Shown piece by piece: positions 18,802 to 26,799 of a stretch of 64,000 bases of DNA (position 1 is its first letter; each line of letters starts with the position of its first letter). Source of the DNA: Ruegeria atlantica (GTDB lineage: Bacteria; Pseudomonadota; Alphaproteobacteria; Rhodobacterales; Rhodobacteraceae). Under the pieces are notes generated by a model. That model was given only the letters and a program-made list of their open reading frames with translations. It was not told the origin of the DNA and searched no databases. The DNA lies in NCBI RefSeq assembly GCF_013032005.1, contig NZ_WQBE01000008.1, forward strand, positions 1 to 64,000, written 5' to 3'. The position numbers and the translations under genes are program-made.

Positions 18802-18828
18802 TTATTGTCGCCAAGTGGTCGACAATAA
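18802..18828. repeat. Perfect inverted repeat after rlmN
   Basis: TTATTGTCG (18802-18810) is exactly inverted as CGACAATAA (18820-18828), and the spacer can add CCA/TGG pairing. It starts 7 bases after the rlmN stop. No T-tract follows, so it is either a T-less terminator or a binding site; the 201 bases from here to the cytochrome gene hold nothing else I can name. Confidence 0.5.
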
Positions 18829-19029
18829 ATAAATTCTCGCCTTGCTGTTCTTTGCATTCGAAATTTGGTATGTTTTAAGCGTCGGGGCTGGATCGGCGCA
18901 TGTCACTCTTGCGCACAAAGCGGTGAAAGCCGTGGTCTGGCCGTGGCGCGTTTGTTCAGGGCCGCTATCTTATTTCAAACATGATAGGCGGCGTTCAGGC
19001 GAACCTTAAGAAACAGGTAGGCCATCCAT

Positions 19030-19656
19030 ATGTTTTTACGATTTAAACGTGTGTTTTCAATCTCACTGACAGTGCTGTCAATTTCGGGGTTGTCCGCAAC
19101 CGACGGGTTTGCGCAATCAACTGGTGAGGACGCGCATATTGCCATCGAGAATCCAGCGGATTTGTCCAAGGGGGAAGCATTGCGCATCTATGAATCCCTG
19201 CAGCGGCGCATGGCGCGGGGTTATGGCGCTGCACAGCTGGATTTGCTCCTGAATTATCAGAACTGGCCATTGTTCAACGATGCGCCCTATATCTCGGCCA
19301 CCCATGGTCAGCGGTATGTGAACAGCTATGCTAATCGCATGGCTCATAACTACGGAACGCTGGCCGAGGGGGAAAAGCTGCCCAAAGGCTCGGTTTTGGC
19401 CAAGGACAGCGTGACCGTCACGGATGAAGGCAATATCCATCCCGGCGCTTTGTTCGTAATGGAAAAGCTGGCCCAAGGCGAAAGCCCCGACACGGGTGAC
19501 TGGCGTTATATCATGGTGATGCCGGACGGATCGCTGTTCGGGGACACGATGGGTGCGCGCGCAAATTCGGTCGCCTATTGCCATGATTGCCACGAGGCGG
19601 TGGCCGACCGGGACTACACCTTTTTCGTGCCCGAAGAATACGTCGTCGACAATTGA
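19030..19656 (+). CDS. Cytochrome P460-family c-type haem protein
   Basis: A 208-aa exported protein with a signal peptide (about 1-29, ending GFAQS). The C-terminal region has GDWRYIMVMPDGSLFGDTMG followed by the haem-attachment motif CHDCH (C184, C187, H188), typical of cytochrome P460-like proteins. P460 enzymes of ammonia oxidisers oxidise hydroxylamine, but the wider family includes haem proteins of unknown function. The final CxxCH and the FF-rich tail agree with the family. It abuts the convergent cbpM-like gene with no spacer. Confidence 0.75.
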   Translation: MFLRFKRVFSISLTVLSISGLSATDGFAQSTGEDAHIAIENPADLSKGEALRIYESLQRRMARGYGAAQLDLLLNYQNWPLFNDAPYISATHGQRYVNSYANRMAHNYGTLAEGEKLPKGSVLAKDSVTVTDEGNIHPGALFVMEKLAQGESPDTGDWRYIMVMPDGSLFGDTMGARANSVAYCHDCHEAVADRDYTFFVPEEYVVDN

Positions 19657-20001
19657 TCAACTGCGCTTGAGGCGGGCGGCTCCGATCACCTCGATCAGGG
19701 TCTGACGCACGGGTTCGGGCTGCGCTTCAACCGCGTTCAGCACCTCGCGCAGTTCTGCGCGCAGGCCGTGCATCTGGTCGATCAGCGAAATCATCATCGA
19801 CAGCGCGTCGGGTTCCATCTCGTATTGCTCATGCAATTCGCAGGCCAGTTCCAGACGGGCGACGTCGAGGCTGTGATAGACCAAGCCCTTATCGGTTTGT
19901 TCGGGGATCACGATCTCGGCGGCCAAGTATTCGGTCAACCGGGTCGAGGTCAGGCGGGTGACGGTTGCGATCAGCTGCTCTTCGGTCAGAGTGCGGGTCA
20001 T
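19657..20001 (-). CDS. cbpM: CbpM-like chaperone modulator
   Basis: A 114-aa small helical protein beginning MTRTLTEEQLIATVTRL, with the YHSLDVARLELACELHEQYE block that resembles CbpM/MerR-like modulators. CbpM binds the J domain of CbpA and inhibits it. The gene overlaps the upstream DnaJ-like gene by 4 bases (ATGA), matching the cbpA-cbpM arrangement of enterobacteria. The assignment depends on context as much as on sequence. Confidence 0.72.
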   Translation of the reverse strand: MTRTLTEEQLIATVTRLTSTRLTEYLAAEIVIPEQTDKGLVYHSLDVARLELACELHEQYEMEPDALSMMISLIDQMHGLRAELREVLNAVEAQPEPVRQTLIEVIGAARLKRS

Positions 20002-20915
20002 GACGGCATTCCTTTACGCGGATCATAACTGTGGCTCTCGCGCCATGTCTCCATGAATTGCTTTAGGTCTTCGTCGATCTGTCCGGGCATCGCGATGGTC
20101 AGTTCGATCAGCTGATCGCCGCGCTCGGTTGAGCCGCGTTTCTTGACCCCTTTGCCGCGCAGGCGCAGTGTCTTGCCGCTGCTGGTGCCCGCAGGAACGC
20201 TGACATTAACGCCACCGTCGATGGTGGGTGCAGGGACCTTGCCGCCCAGAATAGCCTCATCAATCGTGATCGGCAGAGTGATATGTATGTCGTCGCCCTG
20301 ACGATCGAAGACGGGGTGTTTGGCAACCGAGACGGTCACTAGAGCATCACCCGGCGGCCCGTCGCCAAAGCCCGGGTCGCCTTTGCCGCGCAGGCGGATG
20401 GTTTGGCCGTCGGTGATGCCAGCGGGAATCTTGACCTCGATCCGGTCGCCATCGGGCAGGGTAAGTTTCTGGCTGGCCCCAAAAACCGCATCCAGAAAAC
20501 TGATCTGCAGGCTGTAGCCTCGATTGTGCCCCGGCGCGTGGAATTCATGGGTGCGCTGGCCGTATCCGCCACGGCCCCGCATGAACTCGGCAAAGATGTC
20601 CGACATGTCATCGGGGTCTGCAGCCTGTCCCCGATAAGGGTTCCCGGCGGCCTCAGCGTAGTCGCGATAATAATGCTGCTGCGGGCGTTCCTGACCCGAG
20701 GCGTCAATCTCACCATTGTCGAATTGCGCCCGCTTTTCGGGGTCTTTGAGCAAGTCGTAAGCGGCGGCTGCCGCCTTAAACTTGGCTTCGGCCTCGGCAT
20801 CGCCGGGCTTTAGATCCGGGTGGCATTCCTTGGCGATACGCCGATAAGCCTTTTTGATTTCGGCGGCGCTGGCGTCTTTGGCGACACCAAGGGCGGAATA
20901 GGGATCGTCGCTCAT
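19998..20915 (-). CDS. cbpA: CbpA-like DnaJ-family co-chaperone
   Basis: A 305-aa J-domain protein. The N-terminal J domain (about 4-68) holds the Hsp70-stimulating HPD at 32-34 (KECHPDLKPG). A Gly/Tyr-rich linker and the two-barrel C-terminal substrate domain (LPDGDRIEVKIPAGITDGQ, RLRGKG twice) follow. There is no zinc-finger, which separates it from true DnaJ. The ATG at 20915 has GAGAGGTGAG before it. It is co-transcribed with the cbpM-like gene. Confidence 0.86.
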   Translation of the reverse strand: MSDDPYSALGVAKDASAAEIKKAYRRIAKECHPDLKPGDAEAEAKFKAAAAAYDLLKDPEKRAQFDNGEIDASGQERPQQHYYRDYAEAAGNPYRGQAADPDDMSDIFAEFMRGRGGYGQRTHEFHAPGHNRGYSLQISFLDAVFGASQKLTLPDGDRIEVKIPAGITDGQTIRLRGKGDPGFGDGPPGDALVTVSVAKHPVFDRQGDDIHITLPITIDEAILGGKVPAPTIDGGVNVSVPAGTSSGKTLRLRGKGVKKRGSTERGDQLIELTIAMPGQIDEDLKQFMETWRESHSYDPRKGMPS

Positions 20916-21062
20916 CTCACCTCTCGCGGGTCGGGCTGAACAGGTTGGTTTTATCATGCGATTTCAAGGACCCAAAAGGAAGAGGCTTTTGAAACCGCTC
21001 GCAAAACCCCGAAAGTCTGCTAACATATGCACGTTTCGAATTATTTTCTGACGGAGACCCCC

Positions 21063-21452
21063 ATGACGCGCAGAATCAAATCCGCCTTGGCCCTGCTGGC
21101 CGGCAATGCCATCGGGTTGCTACTGGCCACGCTGCTGCTGTCAGGGTTTGCGATCAAGCCGATCTCTTTCATCGTCGTGGTGATCGTCTTTACGCTGGTG
21201 CAGGTGGTGGCCGAGCCGCTGATCCTGAAGCTGGGCGAGAAAAAAGCACCCGCGCTGAAAGGCGGCATCGCGCTGATCGTTACCTTTGTGGGCTTGCTGA
21301 TAACCGATCTTGTCACTGCCGGGTTGACGGTTGGAGGTATCTCGAACCTGTTGGCGGCCACGCTTCTGGTCTGGCTGGGGGCGCTGATCGCCAGCATAGT
21401 GCTGCCGATCTATGTGTTTACAGAACTGCGTGAGCCCAAGAAAAAATCATAG
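21063..21452 (+). CDS. Small four-helix membrane protein, holin-superfamily-IV-like
   Basis: A 129-aa integral membrane protein with about four hydrophobic segments (roughly 8-28, 34-54, 65-87, 92-117) and a basic tail EPKKKS. Composition and length resemble the four-TM phage-holin-like family found on many chromosomes. There are no phage genes around it, so a lytic role is not implied. GGAG lies before the ATG at 21063. Its 3' end overlaps the convergent PLP-lyase gene by 6 bases. Confidence 0.6.
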   Translation: MTRRIKSALALLAGNAIGLLLATLLLSGFAIKPISFIVVVIVFTLVQVVAEPLILKLGEKKAPALKGGIALIVTFVGLLITDLVTAGLTVGGISNLLAATLLVWLGALIASIVLPIYVFTELREPKKKS

Positions 21453-22544
21453 CGCGTTCAGGCTGATTTCAATCGCCTGCCACAGTTCCTCGACCGGTTC
21501 ACAGCCGACAGACAGGCGGATGAAGGCGGGGTCGACATCGTCGCCCCAGCGCGCGCGGCGTTCTGCTGAACTGTGGACGCCACCAAAGGAGGTTGCGGGA
21601 CGCAACATCGGGCAGGCGTTGATAAAGGCCTCGGCCTTGGCCTCGGTCTCAAGCGTGATCGACAGCAGGAACCCAAACCGCGACGTCTGTGCCGTGGCCA
21701 GCGCATGCGATGGATCGCTAGGCAGTCCGGGATAGCGGATTTGCCGGACCGACGAGTGGACGGCCAACCGTTCGGCCAGCACCTGCGCCGAGGAACACAT
21801 GCGGTCGAACCGCACATCCAGCGTTTCCAGTCCGCGATGCAACAGCCAAGCCTCATGCGGGCCGGGGATCGCCCCAGAAACGCGGCGCCATTCTACTACC
21901 CGTTCCATAATCTGTGCATTGCGGCTGGCCACGTGGCCCATCAACAGGTCGGAATGCCCACCCATGGCTTTCGTATCCGAGGCCACAACCACGTCGATGC
22001 CCATATCCAGCGGGCGCTGGCCCAGCGGGGTCAGGGTCGTGTTATCAGCAATCGTGATCCCGCCCGCTACACGTACAGCAGTGGCGATAGTAGGCAGGTC
22101 CAGCATGTCCAGTCCGGGGTTTGAGGGGCTTTCGACAAAGACCACATCAAAGCCGTCAAACCCGCCCTCGGTAAAGGTGGCCGTCGGGCGTTCGGTGACC
22201 GTTACACCCAGCCCGGACAGGAACTGATCGGCCAGCACGCGCGTAACATAGTACCCATCCGACGGAATCAGCAGGTGCGACCCGGCCTTTAGTGTCGCAA
22301 ACAATGCGGCTGAAATTGCCCCCATGCCAGACGGAAAAGTCAGGCAGGGCGCACCTTCAAGATGGGCCAGCACATGTTCCAGATGCTCCCAAGTGGGGTT
22401 GTCGACTCGGCCGTATGTGGGCAGGCCGTCCGTCACGCCCGGCAGATGATACATACTGCTTTGGGTCAGCGGCAGCGTCACCGGCTCGCCCGCGTTCAAG
22501 GCATTGCCGCGCAGGTGCAGCATCTCTCCGGTCTTCGGGGCCAT
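21447..22544 (-). CDS. Cys/Met-metabolism PLP enzyme, cystathionine gamma-lyase/beta-lyase type
   Basis: A 365-aa fold-type I PLP enzyme. It has YGRVDNPTWEHLE and the substrate loop, FPSGMGAISAAL, the aspartate in TIADNTTLTP that holds the pyridine nitrogen, and the PLP lysine K192 in SDTKAMGGHSD. The family splits or builds cystathionine, homocysteine or methionine; exact reaction cannot be fixed from sequence. It lies 3 bases from the LOG-family gene upstream on the same strand and is probably in its operon. Confidence 0.82.
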   Translation of the reverse strand: MAPKTGEMLHLRGNALNAGEPVTLPLTQSSMYHLPGVTDGLPTYGRVDNPTWEHLEHVLAHLEGAPCLTFPSGMGAISAALFATLKAGSHLLIPSDGYYVTRVLADQFLSGLGVTVTERPTATFTEGGFDGFDVVFVESPSNPGLDMLDLPTIATAVRVAGGITIADNTTLTPLGQRPLDMGIDVVVASDTKAMGGHSDLLMGHVASRNAQIMERVVEWRRVSGAIPGPHEAWLLHRGLETLDVRFDRMCSSAQVLAERLAVHSSVRQIRYPGLPSDPSHALATAQTSRFGFLLSITLETEAKAEAFINACPMLRPATSFGGVHSSAERRARWGDDVDPAFIRLSVGCEPVEELWQAIEISLNAL

Positions 22545-22547
22545 GGC

Positions 22548-23390
22548 TCAGCGTCCCGGTATTTCGTCGCGGGGCGGGGCGGGTTCCCAGTTCTCGATGA
22601 TCTCGACCGCCTCTTGCGCCGTGTCGACAAACCGGAACAGATCAAGGTCTTCGTCCGAGATGGTGCCCGCATCGGCCAGCGCCTCCCAGTTGATAACCTT
22701 TTCCCAGAACTCGCGGCCAAACAGCAGGAAGGGCACGCGCTCCATCCGACCGGTTTGGATCAAGGTCAGGGATTCGAACAGCTCATCCATGGTACCGAAT
22801 CCGCCGGGAAAGATGGTGATGGCGCGGGCGCGCATCAGGAAGTGCATCTTGCGGATGGCGAAATAGTGGAAGTTGAAGCTGAGCTCGGGGGTCACGTATT
22901 CGTTCGGCGCTTGTTCGTGCGGCAACACGATGTTCAGGCCGATGGAACAGCCGCCCGCATCCTGCGCGCCGCGATTCCCCGCCTCCATCACGCCGGGGCC
23001 ACCGCCGGTGACGATGACGTTCTCGCGGCAGCCGGTTTCATTGGATTTCTCGGTCATCAGCCGGGCGAATTCGCGGGCCTCGTCATAGTACTCCGACAGG
23101 TTGGCCAGCGTCTGGGTCCGGGCGGTGTGTTTCTGCGACGGCTCGGGAATACGCGCACCACCGAACATGACGATGGTCGAGGTGATCTCACGCTCGGTCA
23201 TGAGCATCTCGGGTTTCAGCAGTTCTAGCTGCAGGCGAACCGGGCGCAGCTCATCGCGGCACAGGAAATCGTCATCGGCAAAGGCAAGGCGATACGCGGG
23301 CGAGCGCGTTTGCGGCGTGTCCGGCACCTCGCTCGCGGTCGAGCGGTCGGTCTGCGCGTCGCGGAAAGGGCTGAGGCGGTCTTCTCTCAT
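22548..23390 (-). CDS. LOG-family (TIGR00730) Rossmann-fold protein
   Basis: A 280-aa protein with GGGPGVMEAGNRG (about 129-141) and the signature PGGFGTMDE (about 195-203) of the lysine-decarboxylase-like/LOG family. LOG enzymes remove ribose phosphate from nucleoside monophosphates, best known from cytokinin activation; many bacterial members act on AMP-type substrates. The N-terminal 60 residues before the core are longer than in the shortest members. It is divergent from the threonine dehydratase gene. Confidence 0.84.
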   Translation of the reverse strand: MREDRLSPFRDAQTDRSTASEVPDTPQTRSPAYRLAFADDDFLCRDELRPVRLQLELLKPEMLMTEREITSTIVMFGGARIPEPSQKHTARTQTLANLSEYYDEAREFARLMTEKSNETGCRENVIVTGGGPGVMEAGNRGAQDAGGCSIGLNIVLPHEQAPNEYVTPELSFNFHYFAIRKMHFLMRARAITIFPGGFGTMDELFESLTLIQTGRMERVPFLLFGREFWEKVINWEALADAGTISDEDLDLFRFVDTAQEAVEIIENWEPAPPRDEIPGR

Positions 23391-23469
23391 GTGTAATGGT
23401 TCCCTGCTTGCGTGTTCTTGAAACAGCTATAGGGTTCGCGGGCAGAGTGCCAGTCACGGAAGAACAAGA

Positions 23470-24387
23470 ATGAATTGGAAGAGTGAAATATTGGCGGCCG
23501 CCGACCGAATCAACGGCTATGCGCAGGTGACGCCGGTGATGGAAAGCAAGGCTTTGGGTCTTGATTATCCAGTTGAGATGAAGCTGGAACATCTGCAACA
23601 TACCGGCAGTTTTAAGGCGCGTGGGGCGTTCAATACATTGCTCAGCCGGGATGTGCCCAAGGCGGGCATCGTGGCGGCGTCCGGCGGCAATCATGGTGCG
23701 GCGGCGGCTTATGCAGCGGGTGCCTTGGGCTATCCAGCCAAGATTTTCGTGCCGGAAATGGCGGGGCCGTCCAAGATCGCGCTGATCGAACGGACGGGCG
23801 CGGATCTGAGCGTGGTGCCGGGCGAATACGCTAACGCGCTGACCAGGGCGCAAGCGCATGAGGATGCAACAGGTGCGATGCAAATCCACGCCTATGACGC
23901 GCCCGCAACCGTAGCCGGGCAGGGCACCTGTTTCGCCGAGTGGGAGGCGCAGGGTCTGCAGGCCGACACGGTTTTGATTGCCGTCGGCGGCGGCGGATTG
24001 ATTGCAGGCGCACTGGGCTGGTTGCAGGGCGCGCGCAAGGTTGTGGCGGTCGAGCCCGAAACCTCAAGCGCGCTGAACGCGGCACTTCAGGCCGGAGAGC
24101 CTGTGGATGTTACCGTTTCGGGTATTGCCGCCAATGCGCTGGGCGCGCGGCGGATCGGGTCGATCTGTTTCGGACTGGCGCAGGGGCTGGCATCGGTTCT
24201 GGTCAATGACGAGGCCATCGCCGAAGCCCAGCAGGTTCTGTGGCGCACGCATCGGATTCTGGTAGAGCCAGCGGGCGCGACCGCATTGGCTGCGCTGCTG
24301 TCTGGTGCCTATCAGCCGGAACCCAATGAGCGTGTGGCGGTGCTGGTTTGTGGCGGGAACCTCTCGCCGGACCCATTGAAAGGCTGA
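23470..24387 (+). CDS. Threonine/serine dehydratase-like PLP enzyme
   Basis: A 305-aa fold-type II PLP enzyme. It has the PLP lysine K49 in HTGSFKARGAFN, the substrate loop ASGGNHGAAAAYAA, and the phosphate-binding tetraglycine AVGGGGLIAG. The length fits a short catabolic dehydratase without the C-terminal ACT domains of biosynthetic IlvA. Likely reaction is deamination of threonine or serine to the 2-oxoacid; a racemase-type relative is a less likely alternative. It is monocistronic by spacing. Confidence 0.8.
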   Translation: MNWKSEILAAADRINGYAQVTPVMESKALGLDYPVEMKLEHLQHTGSFKARGAFNTLLSRDVPKAGIVAASGGNHGAAAAYAAGALGYPAKIFVPEMAGPSKIALIERTGADLSVVPGEYANALTRAQAHEDATGAMQIHAYDAPATVAGQGTCFAEWEAQGLQADTVLIAVGGGGLIAGALGWLQGARKVVAVEPETSSALNAALQAGEPVDVTVSGIAANALGARRIGSICFGLAQGLASVLVNDEAIAEAQQVLWRTHRILVEPAGATALAALLSGAYQPEPNERVAVLVCGGNLSPDPLKG

Positions 24388-24428
24388 AACTGCAGCAATC
24401 AGCCGCAAAGCGCGCATTCTGCGTCGCA

Positions 24429-24457
24429 TTGCGGCCTGTCCCCTGCTTGCGTATAGG
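24429..24457 (+). promoter_or_regulatory. Candidate sigma-70 promoter of dapD
   Basis: TTGCGG (24429-24434) and TATAGG (24452-24457) are 17 bases apart, and the ATG of dapD lies 38 bases downstream. Identified by consensus only. Confidence 0.45.
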
Positions 24458-24495
24458 CAACACCAACGTGAACAGATTCTGCAGGGAGCCGCCAA

Positions 24496-25323
24496 ATGTC
24501 CAACGCGCAACTGGAAGCCGCTATCGAAGCCGCCTGGGAGGCACGCGATACCATCACCCCCGCCACCTCTGGCGAACAACGCGAAGCGATCGAAGATACG
24601 CTGAACGCGCTGGACAGCGGTTCTCTGCGTGTGGCCGAAAAGATGGACAGCGGCGACTGGCATGTGAACCAGTGGGCCAAAAAGGCGGTTCTGCTGGGCT
24701 TCCGCATCAAGGACATGGAGATTCAGTCGGGCGGTCCGCAGGCCGGCGGCTGGTGGGACAAAGTGGACAGCAAATTCGCCGGTTGGGGTGACGACCAGTG
24801 GCGCACCGCCGGGTTCCGCGCCGTGCCGAACTGCGTGGTTCGCAAATCCGCCTATGTCGCGCCCGGCGTGGTGCTGATGCCGTCTTTCGTGAACCTGGGC
24901 GCTTATGTCGACGAGGGCACCATGGTCGACACCTGGGCCACCGTGGGATCCTGCGCACAGATCGGCAAGAATGTACACCTGTCGGGCGGCGTCGGCATCG
25001 GTGGTGTGTTGGAACCGATGCAGGCAGGCCCCACCATCATCGAAGACAATTGCTTTATCGGCGCGCGCTCTGAGGTGGTCGAAGGCTGCATCGTGCGCGA
25101 AGGCTCAGTTCTGGGCATGGGTGTGTTCATCGGTAAATCGACCAAGATTGTTGACCGCGAAACCGGCGAGGTCACATATGGCGAAGTGCCGCCCTATTCG
25201 GTGGTTGTTGCCGGATCGATGCCATCAAAGAACAATATCAGCCTGTACTGCGCTGTGATCGTGAAACGTGTGGATGAAAAGACCCGCTCGAAAACCGGGA
25301 TCAATGAATTGTTGCGGGACTAA
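24496..25323 (+). CDS. dapD: Tetrahydrodipicolinate N-succinyltransferase
   Basis: DapD transfers succinyl from succinyl-CoA to tetrahydrodipicolinate in the lysine/diaminopimelate pathway. The 275-aa protein has a helical N-terminal domain and a left-handed beta-helix of hexapeptide repeats (about 105-235), with [11 protein letters not shown] and [21 protein letters not shown] precedes the ATG. The partner desuccinylase dapE is 2.7 kb downstream, so the succinylase branch is complete at this locus apart from intervening genes. Confidence 0.96.
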   Translation: MSNAQLEAAIEAAWEARDTITPATSGEQREAIEDTLNALDSGSLRVAEKMDSGDWHVNQWAKKAVLLGFRIKDMEIQSGGPQAGGWWDKVDSKFAGWGDDQWRTAGFRAVPNCVVRKSAYVAPGVVLMPSFVNLGAYVDEGTMVDTWATVGSCAQIGKNVHLSGGVGIGGVLEPMQAGPTIIEDNCFIGARSEVVEGCIVREGSVLGMGVFIGKSTKIVDRETGEVTYGEVPPYSVVVAGSMPSKNNISLYCAVIVKRVDEKTRSKTGINELLRD

Positions 25324-25340
25324 CAGGTAAGAAAAAAGAT

Positions 25341-25369
25341 AATGCCCGAACCACGTTCGGGCATTTCAT
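25341..25369 (+). terminator. Rho-independent terminator after dapD
   Basis: A perfect 11-bp stem AATGCCCGAAC (25341-25351) / GTTCGGGCATT (25355-25365) with a 3-base loop is followed by a T-rich stretch. The symmetric stem may also serve the opposite strand. Confidence 0.85.
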
Positions 25370-25455
25370 TTGTTTAAGCTCGGTTATCGAGCGATCTGAT
25401 TGTTGGCGTCCGCGAGCTATATTCTCGTCATCTGACCAACACCAGATAAGCTTAG

Positions 25456-26103
25456 TTAGCGATCTTCGCCTGGACGTTCGACTGCGCTGCCATTTTCTTC
25501 GCCGCTAGTGTAGCCACTGCCGTTGGATTCACCGTCGTCTCCGCCGCCGGATTCACCGCCGTCATTGGGTTCACTGCCGTCATCGCCATCGTTGGGTTCA
25601 CTGCCATCGTCACCGCCGGATTCACCGCCGTCATTGGGTTCACTGCCGTCATCGCCACCACCGGAACTGTCGCCGTCATCGCCACCACCGGAACTGTCGC
25701 CTTCATCGCCGCCACCGGAGCTGTCGCCTTCATCGCCGCCACCGGAGCTGTCGCCTTCATCGCCGCCACCGGAGCTGTCGCCTTCATCGCCGCCACCGGA
25801 GCTGTCGCCTTCATCGCCGCCACCGGAGCTGTCGCCTTCATCGCCGCCACCGGAGCTGTCGCCTTCTTCGCCGCCGCCGGAGCTGTCGCCTTCTTCGCCG
25901 CCGCCGGAGCTGTCGCCTTCATCGCCGCCACCGGAGCTGTCGCCTTCATCGCCGCCGCCGGAACCGCCACCTTCTTCGCCGCCGCCGCTGGCTTCAGCTT
26001 GCACAGAGTTGGTGGATGCGATTGTCACAACAAAAGCTGCGGGAGCCAGAGCTAGAACGGACACACTTGCCACGGTAGTTAGGAGTTTAGACAAAGTACT
26101 CAT
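25456..26103 (-). CDS. Secreted acidic Gly/Ser/Asp repeat protein, unknown function
   Basis: A 215-aa protein with a clear Sec signal peptide (about 1-36, ending NSVQA) and a mature part that is nearly all low complexity. Eleven copies of a nonapeptide of the form [DE][DE]GDSSGGG run in tandem. A second, looser repeat built on DDGSEPNDGGESGG follows, then a unique tail ending in ERPGEDR. The mature chain is strongly acidic and should be unstructured. No catalytic or anchoring motif is visible. AAAGGAAAG precedes the ATG. I do not recognise a family; calcium-binding or surface-matrix roles would be speculation. Confidence 0.7.
   Translation of the reverse strand: MSTLSKLLTTVASVSVLALAPAAFVVTIASTNSVQAEASGGGEEGGGSGGGDEGDSSGGGDEGDSSGGGEEGDSSGGGEEGDSSGGGDEGDSSGGGDEGDSSGGGDEGDSSGGGDEGDSSGGGDEGDSSGGGDEGDSSGGGDDGDSSGGGDDGSEPNDGGESGGDDGSEPNDGDDGSEPNDGGESGGGDDGESNGSGYTSGEENGSAVERPGEDR
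25663..25959. repeat. Eleven tandem copies of a 27-bp unit
   Basis: The unit on the plus strand is of the form GGAGCTGTCGCC followed by TTCATCGCCGCCACC. Eleven units fill 297 bases exactly. The end units carry most of the substitutions (GGAACT, GTCATC); the interior is almost identical. The array is in frame within the secreted repeat protein and explains the long spurious open frames on both strands here. It is not a CRISPR array because there are no spacers. Confidence 0.95.
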
Positions 26104-26454
26104 TGAACTTTCCTTTGTTAAAAAATTGCGACCAATAGTGTTGGGTATTCTAAATTTCGCATGCCATACCTCGTATCGACCTAAAGATGTGGCGCTGCCG
26201 TAAGCTAATTTCCGCGCAAATAAACCCGGGCTGTCGGCGAAATTGTACCGATTTCAACCATGCGGATTCTCAATAATATTCCTGTCAATCCAGTGGGGAA
26301 ATTTTTGCTAGTAACGTGTGTCAATTTTGCATGAAGGCGGAAGCCTGTTGGCTTTGATGCAACGTATTTCGGTTGCCCACAAATCGAATCAGGTCTTGCT
26401 GCCGGATCGTTCTATCAGTTGACCATGCCTTGTTGCGCCCGTAATGCAGGCGCC
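26104..26454. other. Gene-free stretch upstream of the repeat protein
   Basis: This 351-base divergent region is AT-richer than its surroundings. It must hold the promoters of the repeat protein (leftward) and of the small gene at 26455 (rightward). I see no convincing open frame, hairpin-plus-T terminator or palindrome in it. Confidence 0.5.
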
Positions 26455-26799
26455 ATGGAAAAGCAAAAGAAACCCTCGCGTCAGCAAGTCTATACCCTGC
26501 TTGTGCAGATCGGCCGCAAGGATGGCGATGGCCTGCCCGACGGCGCGACCGGCGCGGCGCTGATGTGTTTCGCCAGTGGCGTGGATGAGGCCGAAGCCGT
26601 GCGCGAGACCGTGGCGATCCTGAAACAGGCAGACACCGCGCCGCTGGACGTCACCGGCTATGGTACATTGGCCGAGCGAGAAGCACAGGGCCATGACATT
26701 GACGCCGACGAGCGCGCGCTGATGCAGCGGGCATTGGATGAAAACGCGGTCATAGTCGCGCAGATGACGCCGTTTTTCGGCGATGAGGAGCAGGGTTAG
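26455..26799 (+). CDS. Conserved-looking small cytoplasmic protein, unknown function
   Basis: A 114-aa soluble protein starting [20 protein letters not shown], with [25 protein letters not shown] and an acidic helical C-terminus. No signal peptide, membrane segment or catalytic motif is visible. The ATG at 26455 with AGG six bases before it is preferred to an upstream in-frame ATG. Codon use matches the neighbours, so I take it as a real gene. It overlaps the convergent receptor-channel gene by 4 bases. Confidence 0.6.
   Translation: MEKQKKPSRQQVYTLLVQIGRKDGDGLPDGATGAALMCFASGVDEAEAVRETVAILKQADTAPLDVTGYGTLAEREAQGHDIDADERALMQRALDENAVIVAQMTPFFGDEEQG

Noticed and set aside
21063..21452. Prophage remnant suggested by the holin-like protein
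   Set aside because: No phage structural, lysis or integrase genes occur around it, and such four-helix proteins are common chromosomal genes.
22362..23228. A 288-codon plus-strand open frame opposite the LOG-family gene
   Set aside because: It has no motif and lies antisense to a gene with the clear PGGFGTMDE signature.
24064..24978. A 304-codon minus-strand frame spanning the dehydratase-dapD junction
   Set aside because: It is antisense to two well-supported genes and crosses the intergenic promoter of dapD.
25663..25959. Possible CRISPR array because of regular short repeats
   Set aside because: Units abut with no spacers, are in frame with a gene, and no cas genes are near.
25452..26203. 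Long open frames on both strands through the 27-bp repeat array
   Set aside because: A 27-base unit without stops keeps every frame open. Only the frame at 25456-26103 has a ribosome-binding site and a signal peptide.
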